A DNA stretch of 64,000 nt from Triticum aestivum. Taxonomy: Eukaryota > Streptophyta > Magnoliopsida > Poales > Poaceae. Below are positions 10,368 through 22,490 of the stretch, piece after piece. Under the pieces are notes generated by a model. That model did not search any database. It worked only from the letters and a program-made list of their open reading frames with translations, and was not told where the DNA came from. Where the stretch lies: contig NC_057814.1 in the NCBI RefSeq assembly GCF_018294505.1, positions 296,922,059 to 296,986,058 of the forward strand, written 5' to 3'. Numbering within the stretch: the first letter of the stretch is position 1; the number at the start of each line of letters is the position of its first letter. A program made the translations under genes and the position numbers.

Positions 10368-11669
10368 TGGCATCCGAGCCTGGTTTTATGCGTTGATGCT
10401 ATGCATGAGTAGAACACAAGTGAGTTGTGGGCGATATAAGTCATACTGCTTACCAGCATGTCATACTTTGGTTCAGCGGTATTGTGAGATGAAGCGGCCC
10501 GGACCGACATTACGCGTACGCTTACGCGAGACTGGTTTCACCGTTCGGAGCACTCGTTGCTTAAAGGTGACTGGCGGGTGTCTGTCTCTCTCACTTTAGT
10601 TGAACCGAGTGTGGCTACGCCCGGTCCTTGAGAAGGTTAAAACAGCACTAACTTGACAAACTATCGTTGTGGTTTTGATGCGTAGGTAAGAATGGTTCTT
10701 GCTCAGCCCGTAGCAGCCACGTAAAACTTGCAACAACAAAGTAGAGGACGTCTAACTTGTTTTTGCAGGGCATGTTGTGATGTGATATGGTCAAGACGTG
10801 ATGAGATATAATTTGTTGTATGAGATGATCATGTTTTGTTGAAGTTGTCGGCAACTGGAAGAAGCCTTATGGTTATCTCTTTATTGCATAAGATGCAAGC
10901 GCCAAATAATTGCTTTACTTTATCGCTATGCGATAGCAATAGTTGCAAAAGCAATAATTGGCGAGACGACCATGTGACGACACATTGATATAGATCAAGA
11001 TGATGGAGATCATGGTGTCATGCCGGTGACGATGGAAATCATGACGATGCTTTGGAGATGGAGATCAAAGGCACAAGATGATGATGGCCATATCATGTCA
11101 CATATTTTGATTGCATGTGATGTTAATCCTTTATGCATCTTATCTTGCTTTGTTTGACGGTAGCATTATAAGACGATCCTTCACTAAATTATCAAAGTAT
11201 AAGTGTTCTCCCTGAGTATGCACCGTTGCGAAAGTTCTTCGTGCTGAGACACCACGTGATGATCGGGTGTGATAGGCTCTACGTTCAAATACAACGGGTG
11301 CAAAACAGTTGCACACGCGGAATACTCAGGTTAAACTTGACGAACCTAGCATATAACAGATATGGCCTCGGAACACTGAGACTGAAAGGTCGAGCGTGAA
11401 TCATATAGTAGATATGATCAACATAGTGATGTTCACCATTGAAACTACTCCATCTCACGTGATGATCGGACATGGTTTAGTTGATATGGATCACGTGATC
11501 ACTTAGAGGATTAGAGGGATGTCTATCTAAGTGGGAGTTCTTAAGTAATATGATTAATTGAACTTAAATTTATCATGAACTTAGTCCTGATAGTATTTTG
11601 CAAATTATGTTGTAGATCAATAGCTCGCGTTGTTGCTTCCCTGTGTTTATTTTTGATATGTTCCTAGAG
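10368..11669 (+). other. Primer-binding site and untranslated leader of element A
   Basis: One base after the LTR lies TGGCATCCGAGCC (10368-10380), a two-mismatch version of the initiator-tRNA-Met site TGGTATCAGAGCC. The next 1.3 kb has no supported frame and is the long leader typical of this clade, which usually holds dimerisation and packaging signals; none can be pinpointed here. Confidence 0.8.
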
Positions 11670-12670
11670 AAAAATTATGTTGAAAGATGTTAGTAGCAAA
11701 GATGCGGATTGGATCCGTGATCTGAGGATTATCCTCATTGCTGCACAGAAAAATTATGTCCTTGATGCACCACTAGGTGACAGACCTATTGCAGGAGCAG
11801 ATGCAGACGTTATGAACGTTTGGCTAGCTCAATATGATGACTACTTGATAGTTTAGTGCACCATGCTTAACGGCTTAGAATCGGGACTTCAAAGACGTTT
11901 TGAACGTCATGGACCATATGAGATGTTCCAGGAGTTGAAGTTAATATTTCAAGCAAATACCCGAGTTGAGAGATATGAAGTCTCCAACAAGTTCTATAGC
12001 TAAAAGATGGAGGAGAATCGCTCAACTAGTGAGCATGTGCTCAGATTGTCTGGGTACTACAATCGCTTGAATCAAGTGGGAGTTAATCTTCCAGATAAAA
12101 TAGTGATTGACAGAATTCTCTAGTCACCATCACCAAGTTAGTAGAACTTCGTGATGAACTATAGTATGCAAGGGATGACGAAAGTAATTCCCGAGCTCTT
12201 CGTGATGCTGAAATCGACGAAGGTAGAAATCAAGAAAAACATCAAGTGTTGATGGTTGACGAGACCACTAGTTTCAAGAAAAGGGCAAGGGAAGAAGGGG
12301 AACTTCAAGAAGAACGGCAAGCAAGTTGCTGCTCAAGTGAAGAAGCCTAAGTCTGGTCCTAAGCCTGAGACTAAGTACTTCTACTGCAAAGGGACTGGTC
12401 ACTGGAAGCGGAACTACCCCAACTATTTGGTGGATAAGAAGGATGGCAAAGTGAACAAAGGTATATTGGATATACATGTTATTGATGTGTACTTACTAGT
12501 GTTTATAGCAACCCCTCAGTATTTGATACTGGTTCAGTTGCTAAAGAGTAGTAACTCGAAACGGGAGTTGCAGAATAAACAGAGACTAGTAAAAGGAGAG
12601 GTGACGATGTGTGTTGGAAGTAGTTCCAAGATTGATATGATCATCATCGCACACTTCCCATACTTTCGGG
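11670..12670 (+). pseudogene. gag: Copia gag and start of protease, broken (element A)
   Basis: The frame begins near 11677 (MLKDVSSKDADWIRDLRIIL) and has TAG/TAA stops by about 11854, 12001 and 12121. The later frame 12256-12675 holds the nucleocapsid region. The zinc knuckle reads YFYCKGTGHWKRNYP, where the family consensus is C-x2-C-x4-H-x4-C, so the first and last cysteines are tyrosine (TGC to TAC type changes). The protease D-T-G-S motif is seen only in another frame near 12524 because of a frameshift. Confidence 0.85.
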
Positions 12671-13580
12671 ATTAGTGTTGAAACTAAATAAGTGTTATTT
12701 GGTGTTTGCGTTGAGCATGAATATGATTTGATCATGTTTATTGCAATACGGTTATTCATTTAAGTTAGAGAACAATTGTTGTTCTGTTTACATGAATAAA
12801 AACCTTCTATGGTCATACACACCAACGAAAATGGTTTGTTGGATCTCGATCGTAGTGATACACATATTCATAATATTGAAGCCAAAAGATGCAAAGTTAA
12901 TAATGATAGTGCAACTTATTTGTGGCACTGCCGTTTAGGTCATATTGGTGTAAAGCGCATGAAGAAACTCCATACTGATGGGATTTTGGAATCACTTGAT
13001 TATGAATCACTTGATGCTTGCGAACCGTGCCTCATGGGCAAGATGACTAAAACGCCGTTCTCCGGAACTATGGAGAGAGCAACAGATTTGTTGGAAATCA
13101 TACATACAGATGTATGTGGTCCAATGAATATTGAGGCTCGTAGCAGGTATCATTATTTTCTGACCTTCACAGATGATTTGAGCAGATATGGGTATATCTA
13201 CTTAATGAAACAGAAGTCTGAAACATTTGAAAAGTTCATATAATTTCAGAGTGAAGCAGAAAATCATCGTAACAAGAAAATAAAGTTTCTACGATTTGAT
13301 CGTGGAGAATAGTATTTTAGTTACGAGTTTGGCCTTCAGTTAAAACAATGTGAAATAGTTTCACTACTCACGCCACCTGGAACACCACAGCATAATGGTG
13401 TGTCCGAACGTCATAACCGTACTTTATTGGATATAGTGCAATCTATGATGTCTCTTACCAATTTACCACTAATCGTTTTGGGGTTATGCATTAGAGACAG
13501 CTACATTCACGTTAAATAGGGCACCATCAAAATCCGTTGAGACGACGCCTTATGAACTGTGGTTTGGCAAGAAACCAAAG
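12670..13580 (+). pseudogene. Copia integrase region, broken (element A)
   Basis: The frame 12809-13243 has the HHCC zinc-binding part (WHCRLGHIGVKRM, CEPCLMGKMTKTPF) and the first catalytic aspartate region (IIHTDVCGPMNIEARSRYHY). A TAA follows TFEKFI, and another stop sits where RGE-x-YF would be. Further on, TPPGTPQHNGVSERHNRTLL carries the last catalytic glutamate. The D-D-35-E residues are partly visible but the frame is not continuous, so no active enzyme is made. Confidence 0.85.
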
Positions 13581-15300
13581 TTGTCGTTTCTTAAAGTTTG
13601 GGGCTGCGATGCTTATGTGAAGAAAGTTCAACCTGATAAGCTCGAACCCAAATCGGAGAAATGTGTCTTCATAGGATACCCAAAGGAGACTGTTGGGTAT
13701 ACCTTCTATCACAGATCCGAAGGCAAAACTTTTGTTGCTAAATTCGGAAATTTTCTAGAGAAGGAGTTTCTCTCGAAAGAAGTGAGTGGGAGGAAAGTAG
13801 AACTTGATGAGGTAACTATACCTGCTCCCTTATCGGAAAGTAGTTCATCACAGAAACCAGTTTCTGAGACACCTACACAAATTAGTGAGGAAGTTAATGA
13901 TGATGATCATGAAACTTCAGATCAAGTTATTACTGAACCTCGTAGATCAACCAGAGTAAGATCCGCACCAGAGTGGTACGGTAATCCTGTTCTGGAAGTT
14001 ATGTTACTAGACCATGACGAACCTACGAACTATGAAGAAGCGATGGTGAGCCCAGATTCCGCAAAATGGCTTGAGGCCATGAAATCTGAGATGGGATCCA
14101 TGTATGAGAACAAAGTATGGACTTTGGTTGACTTGCCCAATGATCGACAAGTCATTGAGAATAAATGGATCTTCAAGAGGAAGACGGACGCTCATAGTAG
14201 TATTACTATCTACAAAGCTAGAATTGTCGCAAAAAGGTTTTTTGACAAGTTCAAGGTGTTGACTACGATGAGAGTTTCTCACTCGTATCTATGCTTAAGT
14301 CTGTCTGAATCATGTTAGCAATTGCCGCATTTTATGAAATATGGAAAATGGATAAACAAAACTGCATTCCTTAATGGATTTATTAAAGAAGAGTTGTATA
14401 TGATGCAACCAGAAGGTTTTGTCAATCCTAAAGGTGCTAACAAAGTGTGCAAGCTCCAGCGATCCATTTATGGACTGGTGCAAGCCTCTCGGAGTTGGGA
14501 TAAACGCTTTGATAGTGTGATCAAAGCATTTGGTTTTATACAGACTTTTGGAGAAGCCTGTATTTACAAGAAAGTGAGTGGGAGCACTACAACATTTCTG
14601 ATAAGTATATGTGAATGACTTGTTGATCAGAAATAATGTAGAATTATTCTGCAAAGCATAAAGGAGTGTTTGAAAGGAGTTTTTCAAAGAAAGACCTCGG
14701 TGAAGCTGCTTACTTATTGAGCATCAAGATCTATAGAGATAGATCAAGACGCTTGATAAGTTTTTTCAATGAGTACATACCTTAACAAGATTTTGAAGTA
14801 GTTCAAACTAGAACAGTCAAAGAAAGAGTTCTTGCCTATGTTACAAGGTGTGAAATTGAGTAAGACTCAAAGACCGACCACGGCAAAAGATAGAAAGAGA
14901 ATGAAAGTCATTCCCTATGCCTTGGCCATAGGTTCTATAAAGTATGCCATGCTATGTACCAGATCTATTGTATACCCTACACTGATTTTGGCACGGGAGT
15001 ACAATAGTGATCTAGGAGTAGATCACTGGACAACGGTCAAAGTTATCCTTAGTGGAATAAGGATATGTTTCTCGATTATGGAAGTGACAAAAGGTTCGTC
15101 GTAAAGGGTTACGTCGATGCAAGTTTTGACACTAAATCTAGATGAATCTAAGTCTCGGTCTAGATACATATTGAAAGTGGGAGCAATTAGCTAGAGTAGC
15201 TCCGTGAAGAGCATTGTAGACATAGATATTTGCAAAATACTTACGGATCTGAATGTGACAGACCCGTTGACTAAAATTATCTCACAATCAAAACATGATC
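13581..15300 (+). pseudogene. Copia reverse transcriptase and RNase H, broken (element A)
   Basis: The frame 13581-14318 contains the integrase C-terminal linker and RT start (SAKWLEAMKSEM, VWTLVDLPNDRQVIENKWIF). After a stop, 14322-14618 gives TAFLNGFIKEELYMMQPEGF and KLQRSIYGLVQASRSW. The catalytic Y-V-D-D site should lie near 14610, but the frame reads LISICE and stops, so it is lost. RNase H is only recognisable as degraded pieces at 14830-15110. Confidence 0.85.
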
Positions 15301-15315
15301 ACACCTTAGTACTCT

Positions 15316-15490
15316 TTGGGTGTTAATCACATAGCGATGTGAACTGGATTATTGACTCTAGTAAACCCTTTGAGTGTTGATCACATAAAGATGTGAACTA
15401 TGGGTGTTAATCACATGGTGATGTGAATTATTGATGTTAAATCACATGGCGATGTGAACTAGATTATTGACTCTAGTGCAAGTGGGAGAC
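15316..15490 (+). repeat. Short degenerate repeats and polypurine tract of element A
   Basis: Four diverged copies of a stretch like TGTTAATCACAT-x-GCGATGTGAAC begin near 15321, 15375, 15405 and 15435. The polypurine tract AAGTGGGAGAC ends at 15490, directly before the 3' LTR. Confidence 0.75.
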
Positions 15491-17198
15491 TGAAGGAAAT
15501 ATGCCCTAGAGGCAATAATAAAGTATTATTTATTTCCTTGTATCATGATAAATGTTTATTATTCATGCTAGAATTGTATTAACCGGAAACATAATACATG
15601 TGTGAATATATAGACAAACAGAGTGTCACTAGTATGCCTCTACTTGACTAGCTCGTTAATCAAAGATGGTTATGTTTCCTAGCCATAGACATAAGTTGTC
15701 ATTTGATTAACGAGATCACCTCATTAGGAGAATGACGTGATTGACTTGACCCATTCCGTTAGCTTAGCACTCGATCGTTTAGTATGTTGCTATTGCTTTC
15801 TTCTTGACTTATACATGTTCCTATGACTATGAGATTATGCAACTCCCGTTTACCGGAGGAACACTTTGTGTGCTACCAAATGTCACAACGTAAATGGGTG
15901 ATTATAAAGGTGCTCTACAGGTGTCTCCAAAGGTACTTGTTGGGTTGGCGTATTTCGAGATTAGGATTTGTCACTCCAATTGTCGGAGAGGTATCTCTGG
16001 GCCCACTCGGTAATGCACATCACTATAAGCCTTGCAAGCATTGTGACTAATGAGTTAGTTGCGGGATGATGTGTTACGGAACGAGTAAAGAGACTTGCCG
16101 GTAACGAGATTGAACTAGGTATCGAGATACCGACGATCAAATCTCGGGCAAGTAACATACCGGTGACAAAGGGAACAACGTATGTTGTTATGCGGTCCGA
16201 CCGATAAAGATCTTCGTAGAATATGTGGGAGCCAATATGGCCATCCAGGTCCCGCTATTGGTTATTGACCGGAGACGTGTCTCGGTCATGTCTACATAGT
16301 TCTCGAACCCGTAGGGTCCGCATACTTAACGTTACGATGACAGTTTTATTGTGTTTTGATGTACCGAAGGAGTTCAGAGTCCCGGATGAGATCGGGGATA
16401 TGACGAGGAGTCTCGAAATGGTCGAGACGTAAAAATCGATATATTGGACGACTATATTCGGACTTCGGAAAGGTTCCGAGTGATTCGGGTATTTTTCGGA
16501 GTACCGGAGAGTTACGGGAATTCGTATTGGGCCTTAATGGGCCATACGGGAAAGGAGAGAAAGGCCTCAAAAGGTGGCCGCACCCCTCCCCATGATCTGG
16601 TCCGAATTGGACTAGGGAAGGGGGGCGCACCCTTCCTTCTTTCTCCTTCCCCCTTCCCTTCTCCTACTCCCACAAGGAAAGGAGGAGTCCTACTCCCGGT
16701 GGGAGTAGGACTCCCCCCTTGGCGCGCCTCTCCCCTTGGCCGGCCGCCTCCCCCTTGCTCCTTTATATACGGGGGCAGGGGGCACCCCATAGACACAACA
16801 ATTGATCCTTGAGATCTCTTAGCCGTGTGCGGTGCCCCCCTCCACCATATTACACCTCGATAATACCGTTGCAGAGCTTAGGCGAAGCCTTGCGTCGGTG
16901 GAACATCATCATCGTCACCACGCCGTCGTGCTGACGAAACTCTCCCTCAACACTCGGCTGGATCGGAGTTCGAGGGACGTCATCGAGCTGAACGTGTGTA
17001 GAACTCGGAGGTGCCGTACGTTCGGTACTTGATCGGTCGGATCGTGAAGACGTACGACTACATCAACCGCGTTGTGATAACGCTTCCGCTGTCGGTCTAC
17101 GAGGGTACGTGGACAACGCTCTCCCCTCTCGTGGCTATGCATCACCATGATCTGGCGTGTTCGTAGGAATTTTTTTGAAATTACTACGTTCCCCAACA
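15491..17198 (+). repeat. 3' LTR of copia element A
   Basis: The LTR is 1708 bp, about 98.9% identical by eye to the 5' LTR, with the same TATA box (about 16762-16770) and hairpin (16684-16714). The GTATC target duplication follows at 17199-17203. Confidence 0.95.
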
Positions 17199-17203
17199 GT
17201 ATC

Positions 17204-18162
17204 TTCAGGATTGCATTTGCATCAATTGGCAGAAAAACGGTCCTCACCAAAGCCTCATTCCATGATCCTGTCGCCGGAGATAAAAGCTCAGCGACAAGCC
17301 TCGGTGGGTCAGCCACTAAAGATGTTATGGGCCTTGGTGCAGTCTCCTTCGGAATCCAGTTGTCTGCCCAAATATCTGTTGTTTGGCCATTTCCTATTCG
17401 GCGGATAATTCCTTGCTTAAGCAAGTCCCGCCCTTCAATTATCGATCTCCAAATTTGGGATGGTCTACTTCCGAGCTCCGCCTCGATGATATTTCCCTCA
17501 AGGAAATATGAAGCCTTCAGAATTATTGTACTCCAAGTGTTCGGTTGTTGCATTATTCTCCAGGCTTGTCTCGCAAGTAAAGTGAGGTTAAAAATCTAAA
17601 GATCTTTAAAACCGAGCCTGCCCAGACTTTTGGGTCTTGTCATAGTGTCCCATGAGACCCAAGCTGGTTTACGCTCTCCTTGTTTGCATCCCCACCAAAA
17701 CTTCTGTATGATGGATTTGACATGATCACATAAACCCCTCGGAAGCTTGAAACACGACATAGAGTACACCGAAATCGCTTGAGCCACTGATTTAATGAGA
17801 ACATCCTTTCCTCCAGCACAAAGACATTTACTCATCCATCCTTTCGCCTTGTCCCAAACTCTGTCACTTAGGTATTTGAACGTTCCCTTCTTCGAGTGCC
17901 CCACATCTGTCAGCATTCCCAAGTACCTATCACTCAAAGATTCATTGGGAACATTAAGGAACCCTTTGACAATATTACGAACTATCTCAGGGCAACCCCT
18001 ACTGAAAAATATGAAGGACTTCTCTCTGTTAACTCTTTGGCCTGAGGCCATGCAATAAGCTTCCAATAGGTTTGATACCTCTTCAGCTCCATTAGTACTT
18101 GCCCTGAAAAACAGCAGGCTATCATCCGCTAATAAAAGATGGTTCACCGCCGGGGCTGTCGG
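17204..18162 (-). pseudogene. LINE, reverse transcriptase part, continuing the 7521-8657 copy
   Basis: The minus-strand frames 17596-18177 and the LINE part of 16915-17553 encode an LADDSLLFF reverse transcriptase motif, FKLPRGLCDHVKSIIQKFWW and WVSWDTMTRPKSLGRLGFKDL. A single TAG separates the two frames, so this is one frame with a stop. Excising element A with one GTATC copy rejoins it in frame to the part at 8657 (ANAILKI continuing as PTCNSNTTDFW). The upstream RT and the endonuclease are missing: near 18155-18165 the sequence changes abruptly to copia gag sequence, with no TSD to explain it. Confidence 0.88.
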
Positions 18163-18848
18163 TGTCACTATCACCAAGCTACTAGAGCTTCGTGATGAAC
18201 TATAACATGCAAGGGATGGAGATGATCCCGGAGCTGCTCGCGGTGCTTAAAGGCCGTGACGGTGAAAATCAAGAAGGAGCATCAAGTGTTGATGGTTAAC
18301 AAGACCACTGGTTTCAAGAAGGGCAAGGGCGAGAAGGGAAACTTCATGAATGGCGAGCCAATTGCCGCTCCAGTGAAGAAACCCGAGGTTGAACTCAAAC
18401 CCGAGACTAAGTGCTTCTATTGTAAGGGGAACGGTCACTGGTAGCGGAACTGCCCCAAATACTTGGTAGATAAGAAGGCTGGCAACTTCAACAAAAGTAT
18501 ATTTGATATACGTGTTATTGATGTGTACCTTACTAGTACTCCTAGTAGCACATGGGTATTAGATACCGATTCAGTTGCTAATATTGGTGACTCGAAACAA
18601 AAGCTGCGGAATAAACGGAGACTAGCTAAGGGTGAGGTGACGATGTGTGTCGGAAGTGTTTCCAAGGTTGATGTGATCACCATCACACGCTCCCTCTACC
18701 TACGAGATTAGTGTTAAACCTAGATAATGTTATTTGGTGTTTGCGTTGAGCATGAACATGATTAGATCGTGTTTATTGCAATACGGTTATTCATTGAAGT
18801 CAAAGAATAATGGTTATTCTATTTACATGAGTAATACGTTCTATGGTC
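18163..18848 (+). pseudogene. Copia element B, gag-protease fragment, left part
   Basis: This aligns with 12130-12815 of element A and includes MVNKTTGFKKGKGEKGNF, a zinc knuckle CFYCKGNGHW with an in-frame TAG in place of the next residue, and a protease start WVLDTDSVANI where D-T-G would be expected. It begins abruptly against LINE sequence and has no left LTR. At 18848 it is cut by element C and resumes at 46770. It is a different and older copy than A. Confidence 0.88.
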
Positions 18849-20265
18849 TGATACGTCTCCAACGTATCTACTTTTCCTAACGCTTTTCCTCTTGTTTTGG
18901 ACTCTAATTTGCATGATTTGAATGAAACTAACCCCGGACTGACGCTGTTTTCAGCAGAACTACCATGGTGTTGTTTTTGTGTAGAAATAAAAGTTCTTGG
19001 AATGGAATGAAACTTTGCGAGGAATTTTTACCCAATAAAAGAGAATTTCTAGAGCCAAGAACCACCAGAGGGGGGTACCTAGGTGGGCACAACCCACCAG
19101 GGCGCGCTCCCCCTCCAGGAACGCCCAGGTGGGTTGTCCCCACCCGGTGGCCCCGCAGACCCTGAAACCGACACTATGAAATCACATTTTTTCGGAAAAA
19201 AATCAGGGAGAAAGAATTATCGTGTTCCACGAGACGGAGCCACCATCACCCCCTGTTCTTCATCAGGAGGCCAGATCTGGAGTCCGTTTGGGGCTCCGGA
19301 GAGGGGATCTTCGATATTCATCATCACCAACCCTTCTCCATCTCCAATTCCATGATGCTCCCCACCGGGAGTGAGTAATTCTTTCGTAGGCTCGCTGGTC
19401 AGTGAGGAGTTGGATGATATTCATCATGTAATCTAGTTATTTTTTTAGGGCCTGATCCCTAGTATCCACTATGTTCTGAGATTGATGTTGCTATGAATTT
19501 GCCATGCTTAATGATTGTCACTTTGGGACCGGGTGCCATGATTTCAGATCTGAACCGTTTATGTGATCACAATTATATCCATGTTCTAGATCCGATCTTG
19601 CATGTTATAGTCACCTACTATGTGTTATGATCCGGCAACCCCGGAGTGACAATAGTCAGGACCACTCCCGGTGATGACCGTAGTTTGAGGAGTTCATGTA
19701 TTCACCGTGTGTTAATGCTTTGTTCTGGTTCTCTATTAAAAGGAGGCCTCTCGCCTTAATATCCCTTAGTTTCCAATTGGACCCCGCTGCCACGGGAGGG
19801 TAGGACAAAAGATGTCATGCAAGTTCTTTCCATAAGCACGTATGACTATTTACGGAATACATGCCTACATTATATTTATGATCTGGAGCTAGTGCCGTAT
19901 CGCCCTAGGTTATGACTGTCACATGATGAATATCATCCAACAAATTACCGATCCAATGCCTACGAATTTATCTTATATTGTTCTTGCTAAGTTACTACTG
20001 CTATCGTTACTATTGCACTTGCTACAAAACTACTGCTATCATTGTTACCCTTACCATTGCTGCTGTCACTATTATCAAAACTATCATATTACTTTGGTAC
20101 TAATCACTTTGCTGCAGATAATTAATCTCCAAGTGTGGTTGAATTGACAACTCAGCTGCTAATACTTGAAATATTCTTTGGCTCCCCTTCTGTCGAATCT
20201 ATAAATTTGGGTTGAATGCTCTACCCTCGAAAACTGTTGCGATCCCCTATACTTGTGGGTTATCA
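18849..20265 (+). repeat. 5' LTR of element C
   Basis: The LTR is 1417 bp and starts with an inverted repeat, GATACGT-ctcca-ACGTATC (18850-18868). A GC-rich hairpin region at 19081-19144 pairs GGTGGGCACAACCCACC with GGTGGGTTGTCCCCACC. The uninterrupted site where element T entered the other LTR is visible here at about 19656-19660 (TCAGG). Confidence 0.92.
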
Positions 20266-20276
20266 AGACCTTTTTC

Positions 20277-20294
20277 TGGCGCGTTGCCAGGGAG
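20277..20294 (+). promoter_or_regulatory. Primer-binding site of element C
   Basis: TGGCGCGTTGCCAGGGAG lies 11 bases after the LTR. It matches the tRNA-Asp-type site TGGCGCCGTTGCCGGGGA with a one-base deletion and one or two substitutions. Element D has a near-consensus version at 48610. Confidence 0.85.
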
Positions 20295-20342
20295 CATAAC
20301 TATATTTGTTGAGTCACTTGGGATTATTATCAATTTATCACT

Positions 20343-22490
20343 ATGAAGAACCTGAAGGATGCTAAGACTAAGATTTATCCCTCTAAGACGAGGGGAGGTA
20401 AGGAACTGCCATCTAGCTCTGCTTTAGATTCACCTTCTGTTATAAGTAAACTTGCAACACCACCACATGCTATTAATCCTGATATGTCGCAAGCTATTGA
20501 TGATGCTACTTCTGCTATGAATGATACTATGATGATGCTAGTACCTTGCTTGATGATGATGATGTGCCACTAGGTGTTTCTTGATGAACAAATTGCTAGA
20601 GTAAGACATCATGATATTGTGGAAACTGATGATGAGCTTGAAACTGAAAATCTTGAAACACCTACTAGAACTAGCCCTCCTAGATATGAATTGCCAAAGG
20701 TACCGGAAGGTTATGTTATGAATGAGGAGACAACTAGAGATATTCTTGTTTGTAAGGATAGAGATGATCTAGACAAATTATTATGCAAGTATAAAGAAAA
20801 AATCCTTGAATGCTAGAATGCAATATGATCCTAAGTTTGCTACCTCACCTATCTTTATTGATGATAAGGATTATGAATTCTCTGTCGACCCAGAGTTAAT
20901 TACTTTAGTTGAATCTGATCCTTTCCATGGTTATGAAACTGAAACTGTTGTGGCACATCTTACTAAGTTGAATGACATAGCCACCCTTTTTTACTTATGA
21001 TGAGAAAACTCGTTATTACTATATTCTCAAATTATTTCCGTTCTCATTAAAGGGTGATGCTAATGCTTGGTATAATACTCTTGCTCCTGGTTGTGCGCGT
21101 AGTCCCCAGGATATGATTTATTACTTCTCTGAAAAATATTTCCCTGCTCATAAGAAACAAGCTACTTTATAGGAAATATTTAACTTTGTGCAAATTGAAG
21201 AAGAGAGTCTCCCACAAGCTTGGGGGAGGCTTTGCCAATTGCTTAATGCTTTGCCTGATCATCCTCTTGGAAAAATGAAATACTTGATATCTTGTATAAT
21301 GGACTAACCGATGCTTCTAGGGATTTCCTAGATAGTTGTGCTGGTTGTGTTTTCAGGGAACGAACTATTGGGCAAGCTGAAGAATTATTGAATAACATAT
21401 TGAAAAATTATGATGATTGGACTCTTCCTGAACCACCACCTAAACCCATTCCGAAGAAAAGGGGTATATTATATCTCAGTCCTGAAGATATGCAAGAGGC
21501 AAAGAAATCTATGAAGGAAAAAGGTATTAAAGGCGAGGATGTTAAAAATTTACCTCGTATAGAAGAAATACATGGGCTTGATACACCACCACCACCTAAG
21601 GTGGTAGAGGTAAATTCTCTAATGAAATTCAATGATAATGACAATCCTCACAATATGCACCCTAGCCAATGCCTTTATGAGTTTGAAAATTACATTAGAA
21701 AGCAAGATCACTTCAATGCAAATGTTATGAGACAATTGAAATACAATTCTGATATGATTGCTCGCTTGAGTGACTTGTTATTTAGAATCTCAAATGATGT
21801 TAGAGTGTGGGAAGCATGCTTCTATGGTTCAAACTCAGTTAGAACAAGTTGCTAAATCTCAAAGAGAGTTGCTTGATGAAATGAATAATAATATAAGTGA
21901 CTTTGCTGTTAGAGTAGCAACTAGAGGAGGTAAAATGACTCAGGAACCACTTTATCCTGAGGGACACCCAAAAATAATTGAACAAGACTCTCAAAGAGTT
22001 AACACTGATGCATGTAGTCCTTCTAAAAAGAAAAAGAAAAAGAAAAATGATAGGACTTTGCATGCCTCTAGTGAACCTGAAGTAGAAAAACCTCCTGATA
22101 ATGATAATGAAATTTCTATCTCTGATGCTGAAACTCAGTCTGGTAATGAACACTCACCTTCTGGTAATGAAAACGATAATGATGAGGTTCATGAAAATAC
22201 TCAAACAAATAGTAAAGAACCAGACAATGATGTTGAGATAGAACCTGCAGTTGATCTTGATAACCCACAACCCAAGAATACACGATATGATAAAAGAGAC
22301 TTTATTGCTAGAAAGCATGGTAAAGAAAGAGAACCGCGGGTTCAAAAACCTATGCCCTTTCCACCTAAGTCAACTAAAAAGAAAGATGATGAGGAATTTG
22401 AACGCTTTGCTGAAATGCTGAGGCTAATCTTTTTGCGTACTCGCTTGACTGATATCTTAAAATGCCTCCTTATGCAAAGTACATGAAAGA
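20343..22490 (+). pseudogene. gag: Athila-type gag, broken (element C)
   Basis: The region starts MKNLKDAKTKIYPSKTRGG and runs through several frames separated by at least three frameshifts and a TAG. The capsid-like Retrotrans_gag region is clear near 20940-21430: GDANAWYNTL, YFSEKYFPAHKK, SLPQAWGRLCQLL and CVFRERTIGQAEELLNNIL. The end is charged and low-complexity (KKKKKKKN, acidic tracts at 22060-22290). Confidence 0.88.

Larger units (their letters stand above)
8658..17198 (+). mobile_element. Ty1/copia LTR retrotransposon A, Angela/BARE/WIS-like, complete but coding-dead
   Basis: The element is 8541 bp, with LTRs 8658-10366 and 15491-17198, both starting TGAAGGAAATATGCCC and ending CCCCAACA. 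It is flanked by GTATC at 8653-8657 and 17199-17203. The internal order gag, protease, integrase, RT, RNase H is the copia order. The LTRs differ at about 19 sites and one 1-bp indel by eye, about 1.1%, so the insertion is young. The coding part is full of stops and frameshifts, so this copy probably moved with proteins supplied by another member. It split a LINE. Confidence 0.95.
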
